A model generated the notes under the pieces. It was not told the DNA's origin. It saw only the letters and a list, made by a program, of their open reading frames with translations, and did no database searches. A DNA stretch of 64,000 nucleotides, taken from Gordius sp. MW1. Its lineage: Eukaryota > Nematomorpha > Gordioida > Gordea > Gordiidae. Positions 31,544-43,429 of this stretch are shown piece after piece. How positions within the stretch are numbered: position 1 is the first letter of the stretch; each line of letters opens with the position of its first letter. Made by a program: the position numbers and the translations under genes. The DNA is taken from positions 13,983,075 through 14,047,074 of the forward strand of contig OZ038533.1 in NCBI GenBank assembly GCA_964036665.1, given 5' to 3'.

Positions 31544-34500
31544 CTACAATGCTTGGGGATAGACAATATTTTTGGTCATGTTATTTTCTGTGTAGATGTA
31601 GAGATTTAGTGGATTGCCGACGCGCGAACATGCAACATATAATTGTCCATGTGAGAAACAATCTGTTTCTAAATCGATTCCACAAATTGCAAGGGACTGG
31701 CCTTGAGCTTTGTTAATGGTTATAGCAAATGCGAGTTTGAAAGGAAATTGCAATCTTTTAAATTCAAAGGGCATATCTGTTGGAATTAAAGGGATCCGTG
31801 CTATGAAGACATCTTCTCCCGTGAAAGGTCCAGTCAAAATCGTGGCCTCAACAACGTTGCACATTAAGCATTTAATAGCAAGATGTGTGCCATTGCAAAG
31901 TTTTGGCTGATTAATAGCGCAACATGATAATCGGTACCCCAATTTTCAAATGCAAAACGTGTGGTGGTATGACTGGAAGATCTAGCGAATTTAAAAATTC
32001 GATCGGATAATTAACAGCGTCATCAGCACTAACAACATTGTTAACCGATTTGTAGGTGACTGGACTGCCGTGAAATGTAGACAGAATGAGATAGTTAAGT
32101 TCGTGGACGTCTTTATTCTTTGGGGCGAGCATTGCCCGTTGACGGAGCCAAATTGGATCTAGACAATGGGTGTTAATATTTGGAAAAACTTTTTCCACCA
32201 AAGTTGTTTTGGACGGCACTCAATGGCAGAAGTTGGTAGGAAATGAAATTTGTCCTGAGTTTATATCAACGGGCACTGTTTCCAATGTCTAGCAATTGAT
32301 GAGAGAACTCACATGCTTGATCATTTTGTAACACTACACGCATATTAGTAGATAAATTTAAGGTTTTGACGTAAGGCCACAAAATAGAATATTTAAGGCA
32401 AGCATTGATCTCGTCAGCAGGGGTTTGGATGAAGCACTGGTAAAGTTTGCCTAAAATTTCCTGCATTCAATAAAAATGAGCCACCAAAAGGTCTGGAATC
32501 GCGCCGCAAATTTTGCAAAGAACGATCTAGAGCCTCGAGCGATTTTTTATTGGCCATTGTGCATTCATCCCAAACGATAAGTTTGCACCTTTCTAATACT
32601 TTACCCATTCCAGATGCTCGTGAAACGTTGCACATGGGAGTTTCGCTATAATGAATGTTTAAAGGCAATTTTAAAGCAGAATGTGCAGTTTTACCCAGGG
32701 GTTTGTCCCGAACCCCTGAACCCGAACCGGGTAAAACCCGATGTTTTACAGAACCCGAACCCATTTAAAAATACCCTATAAACCCAAACCCGATGAATAC
32801 AAATAAGGGTTCGGGTTTTTAATTTAAAAATATATTGTGAATTGAATATCTCAGTTTTCTCTATCATGACAATGTAACGAAAACCATACGATTGTAATTT
32901 CAATATTTTTCTGTTTCCGGCATTTTTCATTCATTAATCGATACTAATTATCTCAAGAATTATTTGTAAGTTTTATATATATAATTGATATAATATAATT
33001 TCTTGAACCTGTACTCGAACCCAATTCCTTAAACCCAAACACGAACCCGATTTCAAAATTTATGCCAAACCCGAACACTAACCCGATTTTATTTTGGGCG
33101 GGTTCAAACCCCTGGTTTTACCACCAGGCAACAATGTCGCAGCTATTCCGGAAGATGCAAGAGCCAGGGATATTTCATTTTGGGATCGAATCGATGCAAG
33201 AAGTAATGTCAATAGGAATGTTTTACTGGTTCCATCAGGAGCATCTAGGAAGAAAATTTCTCCAGAACCTTTATTAACAGCTAATAATATTTTATCATAA
33301 ATGGCTTTTTGTTGGAGTGTTAGCCTTGGAACATTAAAGCGCACATAACACAAAAGGTCTTCCTGGTTATAATTATGTTCACGATAAAATTCTGCATGGA
33401 TTGGAGCGGCAGAAGAGCGAATTGGCGCAGGCATACCCAATTTTATTAAAACTTTGTTCCCGATTTTTAAACACAAATCTTCAAGAATAATTAAGGTTTG
33501 GTTTTAATGTTGTGACATTTGAGGCATGTTAATGATTGGATGTGAAGTACTATTCCTATAAATATTATCTTCTGCCATGTGTGCTTTATATTTATCCCAT
33601 AGAGGTTTAGGATTTGATGGAGAGCATCAATATAATCGCGAACAATGCTCGGATTTGTTTTGGATTAGTGGTATGACACGCCTCACTGATGCATTCATCC
33701 CAATGATTGTCGTGCTCTAATAGATGCATAGCTTGGCATGCACTGCGGAAAACGGGATGTACTACGCCGTCGACCACTTTTAACTCCTGGAAACACGGAA
33801 GAAACATTCATCTTGATTGGGATGGATAATATATAATCGACCTATCGCATTATCTTCGAATATGTAAGAGTGTCCAGCGACACGTTTGCGACGGAAAGGA
33901 TCTGCTACGCGAATTCCATGTGTAGTAGGTAGATACCTCTGAATAGAGCAGCGTCTGCGCAAAAACATCATGTTGGCATAGCTTAAGAAAGCTGTTAGCG
34001 TTGTGTCGGGAGGGTTAGAGGCGATCTGTTGAACATTTGCATTTATAAAATAAACGCGCTGTCCATTTTCTAGATGAACATCTAAGTGAACCACATGAGG
34101 ACTACGGTCATGTATAAGGAAGGATAGAATACGCCACACAGCTTCATTACTGCTAATGGATCTTCTAGTCTGATACTATGCGATTTCATCGGTGTGAAGG
34201 CTCCCTAATTGGGCTATGCTATCTGGTTGAACAGTGAAAACTACCATATCACTGCCTTTGTTTACATTTTTACAATATTTGATGGATTTAACGGAGTTAC
34301 AATATTCAACGTTGATGTGAGCTTTGTATAATTTTAAGAGCAGAGGACTATATGGAACAACCCATCGGTTATCCACCTCGACCGTTGCATTGCGTATGGG
34401 GATGGTTGCTGGGATGGTTGCTACGTTACCGCCATCTTCTATTGATCTTCTTTTGTTCAAAAGGTATCATCCATCGTTGCCCGTAATTGTATTGCATACT

Positions 34501-36198
34501 AAGCTTCGAGGATACCGCTTAGAGCATTTGCAGTCTATCATGCATGGCGATCTTGGATTGAGTGTTCCGAAAGGGCCGTGTATCATATTTTTCGTAACAA
34601 TTTGGTACAATTCGTTATCTAAGTTAGGGTCGGGAATTTCAGCACATATTAAATCATCGATTTCGTTTGAAGTGATCTTGCTATATAGCCATATGAGTAT
34701 ATGGGCATGCGGCAAACCTCTCTTTTGCCATTCGACGGAATACATCCAGCAACGCACAGACTTAAATACCTCATGCTTAACAAAGAGATTAATCGGTGAT
34801 TTAAGTTTTGGGCGGAAAACGCGGGCGGTAATGTCATGCCTATCGAGAGGTAATTGTCCAGGAAACAAAAGGTCTTGTATGTCGTCTCATGCTGTGTTGC
34901 ATGTAAAAGTTATGAATAGGTCTGGGCGACCGTAGTTACGAACATAGGCAATTGAATCTTGAGCGTGTTCATGCATATGGCGCGGAGTTCCTGTATAGGA
35001 TGAAGGCAAAATGGTCAATCTCCCAATGTTAATGGTATTAGCGTCGTTACGAACTGCATCGCGCAAATGGTATATTCTTCTGAGCGAAGTTTAGTCTGAT
35101 TTAAGCGGATGAATAACAAACGCTCCGATTGGCATACATATCGACGATGTATTGGTGAAATAATTGGTGGCATTTTAAAATATAATTGTCCCCGTCCGCT
35201 CGAACCATTATTCTCTATGAATAATAGTTCATAGCGCTGCATTTTGAGTTAGTAGCTGCGCCATTGACTGGATTTATCAACGTTAAAATGATATCCGTCA
35301 GCACCATCCCAAAATAAAAGTGGATATTGGAGGGGGTCATAGCAGCGATGAGTGTCAGCAACATTTGGCAAAGCATCGTTTCTCCTACGCACAATGTCTC
35401 TAGATTGAAATTGATCCCCAACTATAACAATGGCGACTTCGTATATAGATGGCATTAAATCTTCTCCCATGTTCTCCGGGAGGAGTTTTGTCAGCATTGA
35501 CTATTTTGGGTATCTGAAGGCATTATGTCCAGTGCTGTTTTGAATAAACGCACTAAATTATTATTAGCATGAAGAAGCAACGAAAGTTGTAGAACGATGG
35601 ATTTTTTTAAACCGCTAAAAATGCTAAGGCGTGCATCTAATTCTATCTCATCATTCCGATAAAATAGAGTTGTAGGTACTTATGTTGCCCTTCAGGCAAT
35701 GGAAGGAGAAAGCCGGCTCTATGATAGATTTGGCCTTTTACCTTGAATGTTGGCATAAATTGTGTGGTTATAACATCAGTGCCAAACGACGTCTTTTGGA
35801 AGCAGGAGTTATATTTCCTGATGTTCGATAGGCATGTTTCGAATCGGTTGTATAACCAGCCAGCAATGTTTGTAATGGATCAGGCGGTTCTGCAAGTTGA
35901 GGCAGTTTAACTTTCCCAGCTGCGCAACACATTCCGTTTCTCCAGCAAATTTGAGAGCTTTGCAATGAGGACACACAATAGTCATAGTACCAATGAGAAC
36001 ATGTCGACGTAAACCTTCAACATTAGATGGGTAAGAAAACGCTAGGCTGTTGCCTGCGGGTAATGGCTTAGCGCGGGAAGGTGGCTGAGGCAGAGTTGCA
36101 GACTGTTGTAGTTCATTTTCAAGCCCAAGAGTACGCAATCGGCGCCCTCTATCCGCATTTCGTGTAGTACGTCCAATAGATGTTTTCTTGGTACGCAT
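31544..36198 (-). pseudogene. Helitron RepHel (HUH Rep + Pif1-like helicase), broken
   Basis: Fragments from N to C: SIGRTTRNADRGRRLR (36198-35809); HMHEHAQDSIAYVRNYGRPD, WQKRGLPHAHILIWL (HUH motif) and RSPCMIDCKCSKRYPR (34868-34467); the tyrosine region NSVKSIKYCKNVNKG (34460-34176); WRILSFLIHDRSPHVVHLDV (34139-33780); and the helicase from 33476 on. The Walker A motif is damaged (DAPDGTSKTF for the usual GxGKT). Walker B is KLIVWDECTMA. Motif III is AGNFRQ in place of GDFRQ. Motifs V-VI are ITINKAQGQSL and VACSRVGNPLNLYIYT. Frameshifts, stops and the hAT MITE at 32696-33114 break the frame. A working copy would nick, replicate and transfer one strand by rolling circle. Confidence 0.92.
32696..33114. 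mobile_element. hAT MITE inserted in the Helitron helicase
   Basis: 419 bp with TIRs CAGGGGTTTG / CAAACCCCTG and a perfect 8-bp target duplication GTTTTACC (32688-32695, 33115-33122). Subterminal regions hold ACCCGAACCC-type repeats. It splits the helicase between LLPGGKT and AHSALKLPLN. CAGGGG termini are typical of hAT elements. Confidence 0.93.
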
Positions 36199-36239
36199 GA
36201 ACCTAAAGTGGATATACCAAGAAAATTAAAAATACATGA

Positions 36240-36800
36240 ATAAGTCAAATTGTATGCTAAAAAACTATTAAAGTAAAAATGTAGGATTTACAAAAATTAG
36301 TATGCAAAAATATAATGGTATTACCTGCCAATCCTTTGTAGTGGTACATTAAAATAGTGCAAAATGCCAATTTTTCTCACTGGTATTTTAAACTGCAAAT
36401 AGGGCAAATTGTATGCAAAAAAAGTATTAGAGTAAAAATGTAATATTTACAAAAATCACTAAGCAAAAATATAATGATATTACCTGCCAATCCTTTGTAG
36501 TGGTATATTAAAATAGTGCAAACTGCCAATCCTTCTTAGTGGTATTTTAAACTGCAAATAGGGCAAATTGTATGCAAAAAAATTATTAGAGTATTACAAA
36601 AACAGTAGGCAAAAATATAATGGTAGTACCTGCCAATCCTTTGTAGTGGTACATTAAAATAGTGCAAAATGCCGATCCTTTTCACTGGTAATTTAAACTG
36701 CAAATAGGGCAAAAAAAAGTATTAGAGTAAAAATGTAATATTTACAAAAATCAGTAAGCAAAAATGTAATGGTATTACCTGCCAATCCTTCTTAGTGGTA
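36240..36800 (-). repeat. ~150-bp tandem repeat upstream of RepHel
   Basis: About four units containing CTGCCAATCCTTTGTAGTGG, TTTAAACTGCAAATAGGGCA and TATGCAAAAAA, spaced about 145-160 bp. It lies between the first RepHel codons and the presumed 5' end of the Helitron. Confidence 0.8.
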
Positions 36801-37040
36801 TTATAAAATGGCAAAAATACTTTTAAGAAACCGGAAAAGTGATTCTTGAGGCTCTCGCTGTTTCTTATAAAAACATTTTCACAATAACATTTGGCTCGTC
36901 AAACGCTTATTACGTAAACGTATAAAAGAGCGCGCGTTATTTTTATAATATGAAATTTTTGATGTTTTGCGGTTTTTGATTATTTATTTGTCAAAGATAT
37001 ATATAAAGTAAAATGGATTACCAAGTTGAATAGAAAAAAA

Positions 37041-37200
37041 CTCAGGCCTTCGGCCCTCGTGGGAAGGGGGAGGGGAGAAGGGAAGGGGGGACGACTCATC
37101 TATACTTCGTATAAATGTACATATTTGCTATGCAATTTATGGGCGAGAAAGGTGGGAAGGGGCGAGAATGCCTATAGGGGGGTATTAAATGCCTAATGAT
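37041..37200 (+). repeat. GGGCCTTCGGCCC block, copy 1
   Basis: Block with CTCAGGCCTTCGGCCCTCGT, G/A-rich tract, TTGCTATGCAATTTATGGGC and AAGGGGCGAGAATGCC. Direct copy at 39551-39720 and inverted copy at 45840-46025. Confidence 0.85.
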
Positions 37201-37255
37201 TAATTAATTATTTATACAATTTTCCATTTATAGGCAAAATGTAATATAGGCAAGG

Positions 37256-38316
37256 TAGAGAACTGCACGCGAGACCCGAGACCCGACCTCGGGTCGGGTT
37301 CGGGTAGAAATTTTGAAAATGATTTCGGGTCGGGTCTGGGTAAAAAATTTGAAAATGATTTCGGGTCGGGTCCGGGTAAAAAATTTGAAAATGCTTTCGG
37401 GCCGGGTCAAATTTATAGAGTCGGGTCCAAGGTTTATACATTGTAAAAAACACGCGAGACCTATTTTTTTAATTAATGTTAATTGCTAAGCAAAGAGTGT
37501 TTTTAAATATCGAAATGCACAATTAATTTGGATCATTCATTTATTTAATTCTCTTCCTCTTTTTTTAAATTTTAAAACTCCAAACTCTGAAGTGCTAGCT
37601 AATTCTCATCACTAATTCAAACTACATAAATTACTCCTGTTTTTAATTTGACTATTAAAAGGTATAGTATTTTAATAAAGTTATATTTTAAATTTTTTTA
37701 GTGTTAACAGTGAAGTTTTAGCTAATCCTCATCGTTAATTTAAATTACATTTAATGCATAGCCAACTTAAAAGTAAGTTATAATTATATAAATGTTTCAT
37801 GTGCAATTTTTTTTTATAATAACTTATAATTATTTAAAGTTTCATATTAAATGAATTTATCTTAAATTGCACTTCAAACTCAAAACATTTGGACAGTCAC
37901 TATAAATTTCATCTTATTTACTATATTGATTATAATCAGCTATATATTAATGGTTTCATAATAACAATAAATGAATGTTAAATAGTTGTCTCAAGTCTAT
38001 AACATATGAGCAGTTTACTTGATATTAGGAAACTAAATATAGATATATATGAGTTTTTTTCACCATCCCCTTTAAAGAATACAAATCATCATGGCTTTTA
38101 TTAGTCGATTTAATTTTACACACAGTAATTTTCGCGCTCGAAAGTAATTTTTTTTATAATTTTTCGGGTCGGGTTCGGGTTGAAGTTTTTAAAATGCTTT
38201 CTGGTCGGGTTCGGGTAGAAAATTTGAAAATGATTTCGGGTCGGGTTCGGGTAGAAAATTTGAAAATGATTTCGGGTCGGGTTCGGGTTGAAAAAAAGTG
38301 ACTTTGCAATTCTCTA
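37256..38316 (+). mobile_element. hAT-like element with GGGTCGGGT repeats
   Basis: 1061 bp, TIRs TAGAGAACTGCA / TGCAATTCTCTA with a perfect target duplication AGGCAAGG (37248-37255, 38317-38324). Subterminal GGGTCGGGTTCGGGTAGAAA repeats on both sides. The empty site exists at 18286-18293 in a related repeat. Confidence 0.92.
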
Positions 38317-38503
38317 AGGCAAGGGTTAGGATTAGATTTAGTGTTTGCATCTAGTTGCGTATTACATTAGTTTTTATGGCCTTTAGTGATTATGGGTCTA
38401 ACAAACATTATATTATAAAACATCACAATGTTAAGAATTTGCAGAATTGTTGGGAGAAATTTTTGTTGAATTTGAACAATTTTTAATTAAAAAAATCAAA
38501 AAT

Positions 38504-39190
38504 TTGGCGAATGGTCATTTTTTCTCCATTGGTCAGTACCAACAGATACTCTATAAGTCAATGATAGCCAAAAAAACGGAAAAAAAAATTTGATGCTCAC
38601 TTTGGCCAATGGTCATTTTTTTCCATTGGTCAGCAGCCAGCACACGGTAAAAATGGATATAAATTCATAAGAGTAAAAAAACGAGAAAAAAAAATTTCGA
38701 ATCACATTTTGGCTAATGGTCATTTTTTTGCATTGGTCAGCAGCCAGGAAACGGTAAAAGTGGATATAAATTCATAATAGTCAAAAAAACGAGAAAAAAA
38801 ATTTCGAATTACATTTTGGCCAATGGTCATTTTATTCCATTGGTCAGCAGCCAGCGGAGGGCCAAAAAGTCATAATAGCACTGGTAGGAACAGGAACAAT
38901 CATAATAGTAAAAAAAAAACAAAAAAAATAATTTCGATTCAGATTTTGGCCAATGGTCATTTTTTCCATCGGTCAGGAGCCAGCGGACGGCCAAAAAGCC
39001 ATAATAGCAATGGTAGTAACAGGAACAATCATAATAGTCAAAAAAAACGAAAAAATAAACTCGGATTCACATTTTGGCCAATGGTCATTTTTTTCATTGG
39101 TCAGCAGCCAGCGGACGGCCAAAAAGTCTTATTATCAATGATAGTAACAGGAACAATCATAAGAGTCAAAAAAACTCCGGGATTCTAACC
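38504..39190 (+). repeat. Hairpin satellite array, left arm
   Basis: Six units starting TTGGCCAATGGTCATTTTTT at 38504, 38602, 38709, 38816, 38946 and 39074. Each carries CCAATGG...CCATTGG, able to form a 7-bp stem, then CAGCAGCCAG and ATAATAGTCAAAAAAA. Two subtypes exist: GTAAAAGTGGATATAAATTC and GCAATGGTAGTAACAGGAAC. A further isolated unit starts at 39811. Confidence 0.9.
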
Positions 39191-39550
39191 CAAAAACTAG
39201 TTAAATTGCATAGCAATTAAAAGTAAACAACTTTTATTTATGTTTATTATATAATAAAATGAAACAATAATAGAACAAGCGGACGGCCAAAAAGTCATAT
39301 TATCAATGGTAGTAACAGGAAAAATATATTAATTTAATTTAAAAAATAAAAAAAAAATTTGCCCTCTCCGGGAATCGAACCAGCAATTCAGAACGTTCGC
39401 CGGGGTTCGAACCCACATTAATAGAGGCATAGACTGTTGTAGGGGCACAGGGACCCATATCAGTAGAGGCATAGGCCCTTGTAGTGGAGGGCATAGGGTA
39501 ATTATAGCAATTAATATCAATGTTACCCAATTCAAAAACAAATAGAAAAA

Positions 39551-39720
39551 CTCGGGCCTTCGGCCCTCGTGGGAAGGGGGAGAAGGGAAGGGGAGTAGGG
39601 GAAGGGAAGAGGGGAAGGGGGAACTCTTCTATACTCCGTATAAACGTAGCATATTTGCTATGCAATTTATGGGCGAGAAAGGTGGGAAGGGGCGAGAATG
39701 CCTATAGGGGGTATTAGATG
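39551..39720 (+). repeat. GGGCCTTCGGCCC block, copy 2
   Basis: Direct copy of the block at 37041, with CTCGGGCCTTCGGCCCTCGT and AAGGTGGGAAGGGGCGAGAA. Upstream (39361-39420, minus) are two B-box-like GGTTCGA sequences. Confidence 0.85.
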
Positions 39721-39931
39721 CAAAATAATTAGTTATAGGTCCTTGTAGGGGAGGACATAGGGTAATTATCAATGTTAACTAATTCAAAAACGAAACAAAA
39801 TTCCGATTTATTTGGCCAATGGTCATTTTTTTATTGGTCAGTAGCCAGCGGACGGTCAAAAATTCATATTATCATTGGTATTAACATGAACAAATATTAA
39901 TTTAATTTAAAAAAAATAAAAAAAAAAATTT

Positions 39932-40004
39932 GTCCCCTCCCTGACTTGAACCCCACACCTCCAGTTCACAAGCCGGCGCTATAACCACTATACCATGCTG
40001 GCTT
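39932..40004 (-). other. tRNA-like module
   Basis: On the minus strand it has an A-box-like TGGTATAGTGGTTATAGCGC and a B-box-like GGGTTCAAGTC at normal tRNA spacing, but the T stem and acceptor stem do not pair. Probably a tRNA-derived SINE head or tRNA pseudogene. Related modules at 42187-42253 and 45386-45459. Confidence 0.5.
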
Positions 40005-40724
40005 TAAAATAGTAGAAGTTATTATGTTATTTATATAGATAATGAAATAATAAAGTTGTGTTTTATGTTTAGAAAATCAATATATTTCGTCGGTCAGTAG
40101 CCAGCGGACGGTCAAAAAGTCATATTATCAATGGTATTAACAAAAACAAAATATTAATTTAATGTAAAAAAAAAATTAAAAAAAAAATTTTTTTTTAGTT
40201 TTAAAAAAGGGCTAAATTCTTAAACTACCAGCCCGATTCGCTCGAAACAGGTGCCCAGGGCGGCCGGGGGTAAAATAACCTTTTCAGATTCCTAAAATAC
40301 CTTTTCATTTTAAAAATATCGGACATTTCCCTGCCACACGTGCGGTGTAATATCTATGACACGTAGAAAAATTTTACTAATTATATAAACTTACGCGCGC
40401 CATCTAATAAAGTACAATTCGTGTTTGAATTTGATAGTAGATTCAATTTAATTAGAAATAACGGGCTATGATTATACCTTTGAAGGAGGTTTCGAATTTT
40501 GTGTTAGTTTCTATCGATATATTTTATCGTAAATTAGAATCTAATACCTATATTATTTTTTTAAATATTACTTTTTAGGTTTTCTATGAAATCACAATCT
40601 AATTAAATGAAATATATTAACCCAATAAAAAAATATATATGCATTTATAAGGTTAAAAATATATATTACATAGTTGGCTGTCTGTTAGACCATCTATAAT
40701 AAATTTTTAGGTTATATATAAAAT

Positions 40725-41400
40725 TTGGCCAATGGTCATTTTTTTTCATTGGTAAGCAGCCAGGACACGGTAAAAGTGGATATAAATTCATAATAGTCAA
40801 AAAAAACTAAAAAAAAAATTTTCGAATCACATTTTGGCCAATGGTCATTTTTTTGCCATTGGTCAGCAGCCAGGACACGGTAAAAGTGGATATAAACTTA
40901 TAATAGTCAAAAAAAAAACTAAAAAAAATTTTCGAATCACATTTTGGCCAATGGTCATTTTTTTCCATTGGTCAGCAGCCAGGAGACGGTAAAAGTGGAT
41001 ATAAATTCATAATAGTCAAAAAAAACTAAAAAAAAATTTTCGAATTACATTTTGGCCAATGGTCATTTTTTTCATTGGTCAGCAGCCAGGATACGGTAAA
41101 AGTGGATATAAATTCATAATAGTCAAAAAAAACAAAAAAAAAAATTTCGAATCACATTTTGGCCAATGGTGATTTTTTTCCATTGGTCAGCAGCCAACGG
41201 ACGGCCAAAAAGTCATAATAGCAATGGTAGTAACAGGAACAATCATAATAGTCAAAAAAAACGAAAAAATAAACTCGGATTCACATTTTGGCCAATGGTC
41301 ATTTTTTTCATTGGTCAGCAGCCAGCGGACGACCAAAAAGTCTTATTACCAATGATAGTAACAAGAACAATCATAAGAGTCAAAAAAAACTCCGGGATTC
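40725..41400 (+). repeat. Hairpin satellite array, second block
   Basis: Units start at 40725, 40834, 40944, 41052, 41159 and 41288, spaced 107-129 bp, with the same TTGGCCAATGGTCATTTTTT core. The last copies change to the GCAATGGTAGTAACAGGAAC subtype, the same order as in the block at 38504. Confidence 0.9.
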
Positions 41401-41465
41401 TAACCCCAAAACTAGTTAAATTGCATAGCAATTACCAAAATTTAAATATAGATATACTTATGCAT

Positions 41466-41990
41466 TAATTTAACGTAGCAATTAAAACCCGACCCCGCCC
41501 GAAAGCGAGGGAGATAGAGATGAGGGGTGGGGCACCTCTTATGCATTAATTTAAAAAATAACACAGCGAGGGAGATAGAGATGAGGGGTGGGGCACCTCT
41601 TTCTCATGCATTAATTTAAAAAATCGATAACCTAATATACCCAATACAAATAGATAGGGAGGGTAGAAGGACAACGGACACCAAAAAACGAGCCCATAAA
41701 TTGCATAGCAATTAATATACTTATGCATTAATTTAACATAGCAATTAAAACCCGACCCCGCCCGAAAGCGAGGGAGATAGAGATGAAGGGTGGGGCACCT
41801 CTTATGCATTAATTTAAAAAATAACACAGCGAGGGAGATAGAGATGAGGGGTGGGGCACCTCTTTCCCATGCATTAATTTAAAAAATCGATAACCTAATA
41901 TACCCAATGCAAATAGATAGGGACGGACGGACAACGGACGGACGGACAACAAAAAACGAGCCCATAAATTGCATAGCAATTAATTATGGT
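41466..41990. repeat. ~245-bp tandem duplication with internal repeats
   Basis: Two units, each with AAAACCCGACCCCGCCCGAA, GCGAGGGAGATAGAGATGA twice, ATGCATTAATTTAAAAAAT and ending ACGAGCCCATAAATTGCATA GCAATTAA (written in two pieces). It sits at the centre of the mirror-image complex. Confidence 0.85.
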
Positions 41991-42186
41991 TAACATTTCA
42001 AAAATTATCATTATACTTCTGCCTAAATCATTATTGCCCCCCTCTAATTCCAATGCTGGCTACCCTTATAGATAAACCATAAGTCCCTTTTCAAACTTTA
42101 ACTACACTTGCAGGTCTAAACTTATCTATATCTATTTTTTTTAATTGTTATGCAATTTATGGGCTCGTTTTTTGTTGTCCGTCCGT

Positions 42187-42253
42187 CGTCCACCAAGTTA
42201 TTGGTGCCAGCTTTATGACCTGGAGGTGTTGAGTTCAATTCAAGGAGAGGACA
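42187..42253 (+). other. tRNA-like module, degenerate
   Basis: Contains TTATTGGTGCCAGCTTTATG and a B-box-like GAGTTCAATTC followed by GAGAGGACA and a T-run. The A box is weak. Similar to the modules at 39932 and 45386. Confidence 0.4.
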
Positions 42254-42299
42254 TATTTTTTTTAAATTTTTTGTTCTTGTTAATAACATTGATAATATG

Positions 42300-43160
42300 A
42301 ATTTTTGACCGTCCGCTGGCTACTGACCAATGAAAAAATGACCATTGGCCAAATAAATCGAAATTTTATTTTTTCGTCTTTTGAATTGGGTATATTAGGT
42401 TAACATTGATAAATACCCTATGCCCTTTCCTACAAGGGCCTACGCCTCTACTAATATGGGTCCCTATGCCCCTACAAAAGCCTATGCCTTTACTAATGTG
42501 GGTCCCTGTGCCCCTACAAAAGCCTATGCCTTTACTAATGTGGGTTCGAATCCCGGAGACGGAGAGGGCAAATTTCTATTTTTTTTTAAATTAAATTAAT
42601 ATATTGTTCTTGTGAATACCATTGATAATATGACTTTTTGACAGTGTTCTGGCTACTGACCAATGAAAAAATGACCATTGGCCAAAGTAAAAATCGAATT
42701 TTTTTTCGTTTTTTTTTCAAATTAATATATTGTTTTTGTTAATACCATTGATAATGAGACTTTTTGGCCGTCCGTTGGCTGCTGACCAATTGAAAAAATT
42801 ACCATTGGCCAAAGTGTGAATCAAATTTTTTTTTCTCGTTTTTTTTAAATTAATATATTGTTTGTTTATACCATTGATAATGTGACTTTTTGGCCGTCCG
42901 TTGGCTGCTGACCAATGGAAAAAATCACCATTGGCCAAAGTGTGAATCAAAATTTTTTTTTCCCGTTTTTTTTTGACTCGTATGTATTTATAGACCGTCT
43001 ATTGTTACTGACCAATGGAAAAAAGTGACCATTGGCCAAATTTTGATTTGAAATTTTTTTTTTCGTTTTTTTATCGTCTCTTATGTATTTATATCATTTT
43101 GACCGTGTCCTGGCTACTGATCAATGAAAAAAATGACCATTCGCCAAATTGTTTTTAAGT
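42300..43160 (-). repeat. Hairpin satellite array, right arm (inverted)
   Basis: At least five units with AATGACCATTGGCCAAA, the complement of the left-arm core, preceded by TTTTGGCCGTCCG-type sequence and ATACCATTGATAATATGACT. A block with CCCCTACAAAAGCCTATGCC repeats and a B-box-like GGGTTCGAATCCC lies at 42410-42560. Confidence 0.88.
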
Positions 43161-43429
43161 ATCTTTCTAATTATTTTTTAAAATAATAATGATATTAAAT
43201 CAAAATTTAAACCATATGTGTATTTTTCCATAAGGCAAAAGTAAAAAAAAATTTGTTTAGAAAAAATAAATTCGCATTTTGTCAAAAATTTAATCAAAAA
43301 AATTACATGTATATATAAACTTTTTATAACTGCTTTAAAATCTTTGATGTAACTTAACGATAATATTTTAACCATTTTAATTGTAATCGAAAAACAGGAG
43401 GGCAATTATTATTATCACGTGGTCGATCA

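Larger units (their letters stand above)
30872..36995 (-). mobile_element. Decayed autonomous Helitron, minus strand
   Basis: The 3' end is clear: on the minus strand GCCAA-AGCAACGC-TTGGC forms a hairpin followed by CGGGCACAGCTAG, ending at 30872 before a host T. The coding relic occupies 31544-36198. The 5' end is not certain. A candidate lies near 36990, where the minus strand reads TCTTTGACAAATAAATAATC. A related 3' end (GGCCGGGCACAACTAG) occurs on the plus strand at 46646. Confidence 0.75.

Noticed and set aside
34324..34935. 203-codon plus-strand open frame
   Set aside because: Antisense of the Helitron Rep domain; no motif of its own.
36240..36800. Second possible tandem exon array (TTTGCAG acceptor, 68-bp segment, GTAATA donor on the minus strand)
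   Set aside because: Each 68-bp segment shifts the frame, and joining copies gives early stops. Unlike the array at 11.1-12.0 kb, it cannot be a symmetrical exon repeat, so I treat it as a minisatellite.
39932..40004. True tRNA gene
   Set aside because: A and B boxes are recognisable, but the T stem and acceptor stem do not pair.
38504..41400. CRISPR-like regular repeats
   Set aside because: Units are themselves repetitive throughout with no unique spacers, and the DNA is eukaryotic.
38823..42950. Open frames such as those containing SAASGRPKSHNS or SAANGRPKSH
   Set aside because: Translations of the hairpin satellite in either orientation; no independent coding signal.
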